NCBI GenBank assembly: GCA_903872075.1
Contig: CAIQJF010000034.1
Location: 62,001 to 126,000 of the forward strand
Direction of reading: 5' to 3'
DNA from: an uncultured Caulobacteraceae bacterium
GTDB taxonomy: Bacteria; Pseudomonadota; Alphaproteobacteria; Caulobacterales; Caulobacteraceae
DNA: 64,000 nt
The notes beneath the pieces were generated by a model. The model saw only the letters and a list, made by a program, of their open reading frames with translations, searched no databases and was not told the DNA's origin. This document shows positions 20,263 through 28,731 of the stretch, piece by piece. Each line of letters starts with the position of its first letter. Position 1 is the stretch's first letter. Position numbers and translations under genes: made by a program.

Positions 20263-21180
20263 ATGCGCATGGCCGAATTCTCTATGCAGGACGCGGCGTT
20301 CACGGGCTTTCGCGTGGTGCGGGAGCACCCGAGGGCCTTGGCGATCTGGTCGCTCTACGCCCTCACCCTTTCGCTGGCCTTCGGCGCCGTGTTCGTGACC
20401 TTCATGGGCGCCGACTTCGCCCGCCTGATGGCCATGAGCGCCCACCCGACTCAGGATCCCGAGGCCGTTGTGGCGCTGTTCGGCCGGCTCGCGCCCGGTT
20501 ACGCCATCTTCGCGGCCATCGGAATCCTGTCCAACGCCATCTTTGGCGCGGCCATGATCCGCGCGGTGATGCGGCCGTCGGAGGGTCGCTTCGGTTATCT
20601 TCGGGTGGGGCGCGATGAACTGCGGCAATTGCTGCTCGGCCTGCTGACACTGGCGGTGTTCCTAGGGGCCTATCTCGGGTTGGTCATCGTCATGGGCATC
20701 GTCGGCGGCGTGCTTGCGCTCGTCGCAAAGACCGGGCAGGCCGCGCTCGTGGCTGTGACGCTTATTGTCCTGGCTGGCGGCATGATCGCCCTGGCTGTGC
20801 GGCTCTCGCTGGCCCCTGCGGCGACGTTCGACACCGGGCGCATCGACCTGGCCGGCGCCTGGGCCCTGACGCGCGGTCGGTTCTGGCCATTGTTTGCGAC
20901 CTACCTGCTGACGGTCGCCCTTGTGGCGGTCGTCTACCTGCTCAGCCTGTTGGTGATCTTCGCCCTGACGACCGTGCTGCATGGCGGGAACGCCGCCTCG
21001 GCTCTGACGTCGTCGGACGCCGTCACGCTCAAGGCCTATTTCGCCCCGGCGCGCCTTGTGGAGTCGGTCCTGATGGCCGGCGTTTCGGCCCTGGTCTGGC
21101 CGGTGATGTTCACGCCGCCTGCGGCGGTCTATCGGTCGCTGGTGATGTCCGGGACCGCCGCCGCCCGGCCCTTCGCCTGA
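20263..21180 (+). CDS. Integral membrane protein of unknown function
   Basis: Multiple hydrophobic segments; start 20263 or 20269. Confidence 0.75.
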   Translation: MRMAEFSMQDAAFTGFRVVREHPRALAIWSLYALTLSLAFGAVFVTFMGADFARLMAMSAHPTQDPEAVVALFGRLAPGYAIFAAIGILSNAIFGAAMIRAVMRPSEGRFGYLRVGRDELRQLLLGLLTLAVFLGAYLGLVIVMGIVGGVLALVAKTGQAALVAVTLIVLAGGMIALAVRLSLAPAATFDTGRIDLAGAWALTRGRFWPLFATYLLTVALVAVVYLLSLLVIFALTTVLHGGNAASALTSSDAVTLKAYFAPARLVESVLMAGVSALVWPVMFTPPAAVYRSLVMSGTAAARPFA

Positions 21181-21203
21181 CCGGCGCGATTGGAGACCGC
21201 CCC

Positions 21204-22520
21204 TTGAGCGATATCGCCCTGCCTCTGGAGATCACCGAGGCCGACACCTTTCCGCCGATCACGGCGCGTCAGGTGACGGCGGCGGTGGCCGGCAACGCCT
21301 TGGAATTCTACGACTTCACCGTCTACGCGACCTTCGCGTCCCAGATCGCCCACACCTTTTTTCCGGGCAAGACGCCGTTCCTAAGCCTCATCCTGACCCT
21401 GGCGACGTTCGGGGTCGGGTTCCTGCTGCGTCCGATCGGCGCCGTGGTGATCGGCCGTTGGGCCGACCGGCACGGCCGGCGGCCGGCCATGATGTTCAGT
21501 TTCGCGCTCATGGGCGCCTCGATCCTCGGCCTCGCTCTGACGCCATCCTACGCGGCGATCGGTCCAGCTGCGCCCTTGCTGGTGCTCTTCTGGCGCCTCT
21601 GTCAGGGTTTTGCGCTCGGCGGAGAAGTTGGCCCGACGACGGCATTTCTAGTGGAAGCCGCGCCGCCGGCCAAGCGTGGCCTCTACGGCGCCTGGCAGGG
21701 CGGTAGCCAGAACCTGGCCAACATCACCGGCGGATTGGTAGGGGTGATCCTGGCCGCGACCGCCGGCGCGGCGAGCCTGGACCTGTGGGGGTGGCGAGTC
21801 GCCTTCCTGCTTGGCACCGTGGTTCTGCCGTTCGGCCTGATTCTGCGCCGCAGTCTGCCCGAGACCCTGCATCGGCCGGAAGCGCGCAGCCACGTGCACC
21901 CGGACTCCGCGACCCTGCTGGCCAGCGCCCCGGTGCTTCTCCGCGGCATGGCCCTCGTGGCCGCCTCCACGGTCTCGACCTATGTTTTCGCCTACATGAC
22001 CACCTTCGCCTTCAAGACCCTGCACATGGCTGCGGGGGTCTCGCTTGCGGCGACGGTCGTGAGCGGATGCTGCGGTCTGGTCGGCGGCCTCATTGGCGGC
22101 GTGCTGTCCGATCGCCTCGGACGTCGGGCCCTGATGATCTGGCCGCGCCTGGTGTTCCTGCTGGTGACCTGGCCCGCCTTCGTTCTGCTCGTGCGCAATC
22201 ATGACGGCCCCACCCTGCTCGGCGCCACCGCGGTCATCACCTTCACCAGCGCCCTGAGCACGGCCGCGGTCTTCGTCTCGATCAGCGAATCGCTGCGCAA
22301 GGAGGTGCGGGTTCTGGGCATGGGCGCGGTCTACGCCACGGCGGTGGCGGTGTTCGGCGGGAGCACCCAGCCTGTGATCGCCGCCCTGATCGAGTTCACC
22401 CATGATCCCATGTCGCCAGCCTGGTACATGATGGGATTCACGGCCATCGGCCTGGTGGCCTCGGTGCTGACCCGCGAAACCGCTCACAACCGCGTTCCGG
22501 CCCCTTCGGCCGCGGCCTGA
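21204..22520 (+). CDS. MFS transporter, MHS (metabolite:H+ symporter) family
   Basis: LEFYDFTVYATFASQIAHTFFPG, GAVVIGRWADRHGRRPAMMFSFALMG, RLCQGFALGGEVGPTTAFLVE. Confidence 0.92.
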   Translation: MSDIALPLEITEADTFPPITARQVTAAVAGNALEFYDFTVYATFASQIAHTFFPGKTPFLSLILTLATFGVGFLLRPIGAVVIGRWADRHGRRPAMMFSFALMGASILGLALTPSYAAIGPAAPLLVLFWRLCQGFALGGEVGPTTAFLVEAAPPAKRGLYGAWQGGSQNLANITGGLVGVILAATAGAASLDLWGWRVAFLLGTVVLPFGLILRRSLPETLHRPEARSHVHPDSATLLASAPVLLRGMALVAASTVSTYVFAYMTTFAFKTLHMAAGVSLAATVVSGCCGLVGGLIGGVLSDRLGRRALMIWPRLVFLLVTWPAFVLLVRNHDGPTLLGATAVITFTSALSTAAVFVSISESLRKEVRVLGMGAVYATAVAVFGGSTQPVIAALIEFTHDPMSPAWYMMGFTAIGLVASVLTRETAHNRVPAPSAAA

Positions 22521-22567
22521 AGCCGGCGCCACGCCGCCAACTGCGCTCTTTCATCGGAGTTGAAACC

Positions 22568-23650
22568 ATGAATTCCGCCGAAAGCTTCAGCATCGACTAC
22601 GCCGCCGCGCGAAGCCGGTTCCGCGCCGTCGCGGCTGAAGCCGGCGCCGTGCTGGACTCCGTGTCTCACCCGGAGCGTGGGCGCCAGGGCGAGGCGCTGG
22701 CGACCGATGTCGCCTGGATTGGTCCCCGTGACGCCGAGAATATCATGGTCACCATTTCGGGCACGCATGGCGTCGAAGGCTTCTGCGGGTCCGGCGCCCA
22801 GGTCGACTGGTTCCGGCGCGGCGAGACCTCGCGCCTCCCCCCCGGTCTTGGCGTGCTGATGATCCACGCCATCAACCCCTACGGCTTTTCCTGGCTGCGC
22901 CGGGTGACGCACGAGAACGTGGACCTCAATCGCAACTGGATCGACTTCGCTGGGCCCTTGCCGGAGAACCCGGGTTACGACGCGCTCAGCGCCGCGGCGG
23001 TGCCCGCGGACTGGTCGGCCGAGAGCCAGGCGCGTACGGCCGCGACTCTGGGAGCCTTCGCCGCCGAGCAGGGCTTTCCCGCCTTGCAGCAGGCCCTCAG
23101 CGGCGGTCAGTACCGGCATCCTGGCGGAATCTTCTTCGGCGGCGCCGGGCCAACCTGGTCACGCCTGACCCAGACGGCGATCTTCTCAGAATATCTTGAT
23201 CGGGCCGGACGGGTCGGGATCGTCGACTATCACACGGGCCTTGGACCCTGGGGCTATGGGGAGCAGATCGTCACTGACATTCCCGGCAGCGCCGGCTTTG
23301 CCCGGGCGCGCGCCTGGTATGGCGCCGCCGTCACCTCGCCCTCCGCCGGCACATCGGCCTCCGCGGCCATCACGGGCGATGGTCTGGAGGCGGCCCCGCG
23401 TCTGCTGCCTCACGCAGAGGTCACCGGCATGGCGATCGAAGTCGGAACCCTGACGGTCATGGAGGTTCTCGGCGCGCTGCGCGCCGACGCCTGCCTGCAC
23501 GCCCATGGCGATCCGCTGTCGCCTGAGGCCGCGCCGATCAAACGCCAGATTCGCGACGCCTTCTACGGCGACGCCGACGACTGGAAGGGCATGGTGGCGG
23601 GCCAGTCGCTTCTGGCCCTGCGACAGACTGTGGCGGGCCTCACCGCCTGA
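22568..23650 (+). CDS. DUF2817/M14-like carboxypeptidase family protein
   Basis: ISGTHGVEGFCGSGAQVDWF, IHAINPYGFSWLRRVTHENVDLNRNW. Confidence 0.85.
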   Translation: MNSAESFSIDYAAARSRFRAVAAEAGAVLDSVSHPERGRQGEALATDVAWIGPRDAENIMVTISGTHGVEGFCGSGAQVDWFRRGETSRLPPGLGVLMIHAINPYGFSWLRRVTHENVDLNRNWIDFAGPLPENPGYDALSAAAVPADWSAESQARTAATLGAFAAEQGFPALQQALSGGQYRHPGGIFFGGAGPTWSRLTQTAIFSEYLDRAGRVGIVDYHTGLGPWGYGEQIVTDIPGSAGFARARAWYGAAVTSPSAGTSASAAITGDGLEAAPRLLPHAEVTGMAIEVGTLTVMEVLGALRADACLHAHGDPLSPEAAPIKRQIRDAFYGDADDWKGMVAGQSLLALRQTVAGLTA

Positions 23651-23656
23651 GGGCGC

Positions 23657-24181
23657 CTATTTCTCGTTGAGCAGGGCTTCCACGTGGGCCTGATAGGCGG
23701 CTTCCTGCTCGGGGAAGAAGCCCTTCTGGATGTAGCGGATTCGCCCGTCGCGGCCGATCAGGAAGGTGGTCGGCATTTCCGACACCCCGTAGCTCTTGGC
23801 GATGGCGCCGTCGGAATCATAGACGATCGGGAGTCGCGACGCGATCTTGGTCAGCCAGGCCACGCCCTTTTCGCGACCGTGGTCCACATCCACAGCGATG
23901 ACCATGAACTTGCCCGGCGGATAGCTGGCCGCCAGCTTGTCCATGAACGGGAACTCCAGCTTGCAGGGCGCGCACCACGACGCCCAGAAGTCGAGGTAGA
24001 TCACCTTGCCCTTGAAGCGCGTCAGATCGAGCGGCCCGGTTGGCGTCATGACGCCGATAGACGGGGGCGGAGACGCGCTGGTCGCGCGACTGGGCGACGT
24101 TCCGCTCATCATCCCTAGGAGGGCGAGGGTCGCAACGGTGAGCGTCCCGCGCCTGCGGGCCCCTTGAGTCATGAGCTTCAT
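23657..24181 (-). CDS. TlpA-family thiol:disulfide redoxin
   Basis: VIYLDFWASWCAPCKLEFPFMDKLA (CxxC), GVSEMPTTFLIGRDGRI; start at internal ATG before signal-like segment. Confidence 0.88.
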   Translation of the reverse strand: MKLMTQGARRRGTLTVATLALLGMMSGTSPSRATSASPPPSIGVMTPTGPLDLTRFKGKVIYLDFWASWCAPCKLEFPFMDKLAASYPPGKFMVIAVDVDHGREKGVAWLTKIASRLPIVYDSDGAIAKSYGVSEMPTTFLIGRDGRIRYIQKGFFPEQEAAYQAHVEALLNEK

Positions 24182-24284
24182 CCACTGGCCCTCCGGCCGG
24201 CCTGCTCGGTCGCCGACCATGGCGGAATTGTCCTGGAGGTTCAACGCAATCTTTAACGAAGCTTTGCAATTGCCAGACCTGAGA

Positions 24285-25112
24285 TCAATCCGCCGTGACG
24301 ATCGCGGCGATCTCAAGGGCGCGAGCGGGATCGCCGCCGCCCTGAAGGGTCCAGGCGGCCGAAAGTCCCACACAGGCCAGGACCCATTGGCGAAGCCTGG
24401 CGGCGTCGAGGGATGTCGTGGTGGCTACCTGTGTCAGTCGCCGCGCGAGGCGGCCGGGCTGCGCGGCTTCCGGCCAGGGATTGCAGAACAGATTGGCGAA
24501 ATCGTAGCCGCGTTCGCCCACGAGTCCCTTCGGGTCGATGGCCAGCCAACCCTTCGGCCCGAAGTCCAGCACGTTGTCGTGGTGAAGGTCGCCGTGCAGC
24601 ACCGCCACCTCCCGCGGATCCGAGAGCAGTCGCCTCGCCGCGGCGGCGGCGTGGTCGAGCAGGCCGCCATGCGTCCGCGCGGCAGGTTCAAGGGCCCGGA
24701 ACCAGATCTCCAGAGGCCTCACCGTGTCCGGCGGCGGCGAGGGTCGGGGCGCGTGCAGGGCGGCGGCGGTCTGGCAGATGATATCCGTCGCCCGCTCATC
24801 CGATTCGGCGCGGACCAGGTCGGCCAGCGTGCCCGGCTGGGTCGCGCGCTCAAGCAGCAGGGCGTCACGCTCGCGGCGCAGTACCCGCGCCGCGCCGCCG
24901 CCGGCCCACCACGCCATGACCGCCGCGCCGTCGCGCTCCTCCGGGCCGCCGGCGATCTTCAGCATGGCCGGCTCGCCCTCGAACAGCACCGGCGCGAGCC
25001 GGCTTCCGAAGGGCGTGGTGAAGGCGGCTCCGTCGGGCGTGAGATTCCACCGCGCCAGCCAAGGCGCAACATCGATGCGGCTGGTGGTTGGCGGTCGCTC
25101 TGGAACAGTCAT
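24285..25112 (-). CDS. APH(6)/streptomycin phosphotransferase-like kinase
   Basis: VLHGDLHHDNVLDFGPKGWLAIDPKGLVGERGYDFANLFCNP kinase-fold motifs. Confidence 0.85.
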   Translation of the reverse strand: MTVPERPPTTSRIDVAPWLARWNLTPDGAAFTTPFGSRLAPVLFEGEPAMLKIAGGPEERDGAAVMAWWAGGGAARVLRRERDALLLERATQPGTLADLVRAESDERATDIICQTAAALHAPRPSPPPDTVRPLEIWFRALEPAARTHGGLLDHAAAAARRLLSDPREVAVLHGDLHHDNVLDFGPKGWLAIDPKGLVGERGYDFANLFCNPWPEAAQPGRLARRLTQVATTTSLDAARLRQWVLACVGLSAAWTLQGGGDPARALEIAAIVTAD

Positions 25113-25158
25113 GCTTCGGGCGGCCCCATCGGAGGACAGCTGACGGCTGCGTCAACCA

Positions 25159-26523
25159 TCAATGAGACATATAGGTCCGCAGCACGTCCTCGATAATGCG
25201 TTCCAGTTGGCTCAAGGTGTTGCAGGTCTTCGCCACGGTGCAGAAGCGGCTGTAGGCGTCCATCTTCGAGTCGCCCTGGCCCCAGTAGGTCTCTGGCTCG
25301 GGGTTCAGCCAGATCACCGATCGGGCCCGTTCGCTGATGGCCCGCATCAGATCGAGACGTGGGTCCGCGAAATTCGAACGGCCATCGCCCAGGATGATCA
25401 CCGTGGTCCGGCGGTCGAGCTTCGCGCCCTGAGCGTCCATGAAGTCGGCGAGCGAACGACCATAGTCCGTCGGCCTAAATCCAACACGCGCCAGAACCAA
25501 GGTGATCGCCTCATCGACCTTCTCCGCGTCCAGGACGTCGTTGACGCTCACCAGTCGGTCGGAGAAAGCGAAGGCATCCAGGCGTTCGACGACTTCGTTG
25601 AGGCTATAGAGGAACAGCAGCAGGAACTGAGCCGCGGCCGCCACGGAGCGGGAGACATCGCACATGACCGCGATCTTCGGCTTGTGCAGGGTCTCGGTCT
25701 TCCACACGATGTCGAAGGGGATGCCGCCATGGCCCATGCTGCGTCGGATCGTCTTGCGAACGTCAAGCTTGCCCTCGTGCGCCTTGTGCCGTTTGCGGGC
25801 GTATCGCGTGGCCAGTCGCTTGGCCATGCGCCGGACCAGGGACTCCATGGCCTTGAAGTCCTCGGGCTCGACGGCGGTCAGGCGCTGCTGGGCGAGGATG
25901 GCGTCGCGCATGCGACGGCCGGTCTCACTGGCGTAGAGCTGGGACTGGCGCTCCATGAAGGCCGCGCCCTGAGCGAACAGGGCTGTCCGCCGCTCGCTCA
26001 GGGCCTCGGCAAGAGCCCCGTCACGCGGCCCGCCAGCGGCCCGCAAGGCCTGAATCATGGATTCGAGGTCGCGCAGGCCCATCTCGTCCAGCATGCGGCG
26101 GGTGAGCAGATTACGCTGGGTCGTGAGGCGGATATCGCCAGCCCCCACCCGGGCGGCGGCGGCCTCCATGGCCTCGGTGAGCGCCGCCTGATCGCCCGCG
26201 AGAAGTTGTTCCGCCAGGCGCGGTGCGCCGTCCGGAGCCTCGAGCCGGTCTTCTGGCGGCGGCGGGGGTTTGCCTGCCGTGGCCGGTCTGGCGAAGAAGG
26301 TGTCGAAGCAGACGTCGAAGCGGTCGACCTCCTCGGCGCTCTTGGCCAGGGTCACGCACAAGGCGTCCTTCAGCAGTTCACGATTGGAGAATCCGACCTC
26401 GGCCGCGGCGCGGTGGGCGTCGATGGCCTCGGCGGGCGACACACGCACGTCATTGGCGCGGAGCGCGCGCAGGAAATCGCCCAGGGCGCGCTGCATCGGC
26501 TCCATGGGCGCCGCCTGGGTCAC
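25159..26523 (-). CDS. VWA domain protein (CoxE-like)
   Basis: KIAVMCDVSRSVAAAAQFLLLFLYSLNEVVERLDAFAFSDRLV MIDAS-like; paired with MoxR ATPase. Confidence 0.88.
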   Translation of the reverse strand: MTQAAPMEPMQRALGDFLRALRANDVRVSPAEAIDAHRAAAEVGFSNRELLKDALCVTLAKSAEEVDRFDVCFDTFFARPATAGKPPPPPEDRLEAPDGAPRLAEQLLAGDQAALTEAMEAAAARVGAGDIRLTTQRNLLTRRMLDEMGLRDLESMIQALRAAGGPRDGALAEALSERRTALFAQGAAFMERQSQLYASETGRRMRDAILAQQRLTAVEPEDFKAMESLVRRMAKRLATRYARKRHKAHEGKLDVRKTIRRSMGHGGIPFDIVWKTETLHKPKIAVMCDVSRSVAAAAQFLLLFLYSLNEVVERLDAFAFSDRLVSVNDVLDAEKVDEAITLVLARVGFRPTDYGRSLADFMDAQGAKLDRRTTVIILGDGRSNFADPRLDLMRAISERARSVIWLNPEPETYWGQGDSKMDAYSRFCTVAKTCNTLSQLERIIEDVLRTYMSH

Positions 26524-27497
26524 GCGCCGTGACTGAGCAGTTCGCCGATCCTGGGCTCCACGGCGACAATGTCAGCCTCGAACTTGAGGAGCACATTGAG
26601 CGTCTCGCGCACCAGATCGCCGTCCAGGGCGGAGGCGTGCAAAAGGATCAGCGCCCGCGCCCAATCGACGGTTTCGGAGATCGACGGCAGCTTTCGCAGG
26701 TCCAGCGTTCGCAGCGCCTGAACGAAGCGGACCAACTCGGACCTGAGACTTGCCTCGATTCCAGGGACCCGCGAGGCGACGATCCGCTCCTCCAGGCTCT
26801 GGTCGGGCAGGGGAATGTGAAGGTGAAGGCATCGGCGTTTCAGGGCGTCGCCCAGGTCGCGGACGTTGTTGGAGGTCAGAAAGACCACCGGCGGGGTGGT
26901 GGCCTTGATCACTCCGATTTCCGGGATCGAGACCTGGAAGGCCGACAGCATCTCCAGCAGGAAGGCCTCGAACGCTTCATCGCTCTTGTCGATCTCGTCG
27001 ATCAGCAGCACCGCGCCGCCGGGTTCGCGCAGGGCGTTGAGCAGGGGGCGGGGTTCAAGGAACGGCTCCGAGAAGAACAGATCGCCTGTTCCGTGCAGGC
27101 GCTCCATGGCGGTGTCCATGTCGGGCGCGCCGGTCAGCTGGGCGCCCATGTGGTCCTTCAGAATCTGCGTGTAGAGCAGTTGCTTGCCATACTTCCACTC
27201 GTAGAGCGCCTTGGACTCGTCCAGGCCCTCGTAGCATTGCAGGCGGATCAGCGGCAGGCCGAGCAGGGCCGCCGCGCAGAGGGCCAGTTCCGTCTTGCCG
27301 ACGCCCGCCACGCCCTCGACCAACACTGGTTTCTGCAGGTGCGTGGCCATGAACAGGGCGGTGGCGATGCGCCGCGAGGCGATATAGCCGACCCCGGCCA
27401 GGCCGGCGATGATCGCGTCCACGGAGGCAAGAGCGGGATGGCTGGCGGCAGGGCTTGCAGCGGGCAGGGTCAAGGGGCGGTGCGCCTTCAGCGACAA
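26520..27497 (-). CDS. MoxR-family AAA+ ATPase
   Basis: Walker A GVAGVGKTELA, Walker B AVLLIDEIDKSD; 4-bp overlap with VWA gene. Confidence 0.92.
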   Translation of the reverse strand: MSLKAHRPLTLPAASPAASHPALASVDAIIAGLAGVGYIASRRIATALFMATHLQKPVLVEGVAGVGKTELALCAAALLGLPLIRLQCYEGLDESKALYEWKYGKQLLYTQILKDHMGAQLTGAPDMDTAMERLHGTGDLFFSEPFLEPRPLLNALREPGGAVLLIDEIDKSDEAFEAFLLEMLSAFQVSIPEIGVIKATTPPVVFLTSNNVRDLGDALKRRCLHLHIPLPDQSLEERIVASRVPGIEASLRSELVRFVQALRTLDLRKLPSISETVDWARALILLHASALDGDLVRETLNVLLKFEADIVAVEPRIGELLSHGA

Positions 27498-27517
27498 CAG
27501 AGGAACGAGGAGGCGGC

Positions 27518-28729
27518 TTACATCGCCAGGGTGGATTCGGGGGTTTCGCCGCCGAACGCGCCGGCGATATCCGTCTTGGCGCCGTCCTCGCCCGGCAGGG
27601 GGGCGATCTGTTTGCCGTAGATCCGGTAGGTCTTGTAGATGCGCGCGCTCAGGCCCTCAAGGATATGCCGCATGGGCCGGTTGTCCTCGAGGATCCAGGA
27701 ATACTCCGCCGACTTCAGGCCCATGGGCACGGATTCCGATCGGATGGCGTCGATGAGGAAGAACGGCGCGAGAAGCCCGCGGCGGTCGCGCTGGAATGCC
27801 TTTCGCACACCCATCAGGGGCACCCGCGCGCTGCGGATCGGCTGCATCTTCAGACGCCACAGCATCTTGGCCCAGCCGAACGGAAACAGCTTGCCCTTCA
27901 GGTCGCGGATCGCTTCGTTGAGGTTGGGCAGGAGAACGATGAACGCCGCCGCCTGACCGTCGATTTCCGCGAACCAGATCCAGTCGGGTTTGAGGATCAG
28001 CTTCAGAGAGTTGGCCAGGTGCTTGGTTTCGGCCTGGGTCACCGGCGCCGCGCCCCAGTTCTCCGACCAGGCGTCGTTCATGATCTCGACCATGGTTTCG
28101 ACTTCCCGGTCGAACGCCTTCATCCGCACCTTCCGCAGCACGAACCCGGGCGGGAGCGGGCGGTTCAGCTTGGTCTCGATGCGGCTGTTGAAGGCGAATT
28201 CCTCGGAGATGTAGGCGTAGACGTCCTTGATCTTCTCATAGCCCTGGGCCTCGACCTGCCGGCCGGTGAACGCTGGATCGTGGCCCATCATGAGCATGGG
28301 GGGACTGTCGAAACCGTCCACCAGAAGGCCGACCTCTTCGTTGATCGAAAGATTGAAGGGACCCTGGGCGTAGATGCGTCCGCGTGCGCGCAACCAGTCC
28401 TCGGCGGTCTTGAACAGAGCGGTGAAGACTTCGGCGTCGTCTTCGGCGGCGATCATGCCGAAATAGCCGGCCGGGGCGGCGGGGTCGGTCCTGGCCAGAT
28501 GGTCGATCTGGGCGCTGATCCGGCCTACGTCGCGGCCGTTCTTGCGCGCCAGCCAGAACTGAGCCTCGGCGTGCTGGAAGAACGGGTTGATCTTCTTCGA
28601 AAGGGCTTCCTTGCGCTCGAACATCAGCGGCGCGACGTACGTCGGGTCCTTGGCCAGGAGTCGCATCGGCACACGGATGAAACGCTCGAGTTGCGCGTTG
28701 GTCTCGACGGGGATGATCTCAACAGCCAC
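27518..28729 (-). CDS. bcerS: GNAT-like N-acyltransferase, candidate bacterial ceramide synthase
   Basis: MAVEIIPVETNAQLERFIRVPMRLLAKDPTYVAPLMFERKEALSKKINPFF; operon context with spt and ACP; symbol assigned by context. Confidence 0.75.
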   Translation of the reverse strand: MAVEIIPVETNAQLERFIRVPMRLLAKDPTYVAPLMFERKEALSKKINPFFQHAEAQFWLARKNGRDVGRISAQIDHLARTDPAAPAGYFGMIAAEDDAEVFTALFKTAEDWLRARGRIYAQGPFNLSINEEVGLLVDGFDSPPMLMMGHDPAFTGRQVEAQGYEKIKDVYAYISEEFAFNSRIETKLNRPLPPGFVLRKVRMKAFDREVETMVEIMNDAWSENWGAAPVTQAETKHLANSLKLILKPDWIWFAEIDGQAAAFIVLLPNLNEAIRDLKGKLFPFGWAKMLWRLKMQPIRSARVPLMGVRKAFQRDRRGLLAPFFLIDAIRSESVPMGLKSAEYSWILEDNRPMRHILEGLSARIYKTYRIYGKQIAPLPGEDGAKTDIAGAFGGETPESTLAM

Positions 28730-28731
28730 GG

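Noticed and set aside
25162-26532. 456-aa ORF antisense to the VWA gene
   Set aside because: Sense VWA protein is well supported and coupled to MoxR; antisense ORF lacks motifs.
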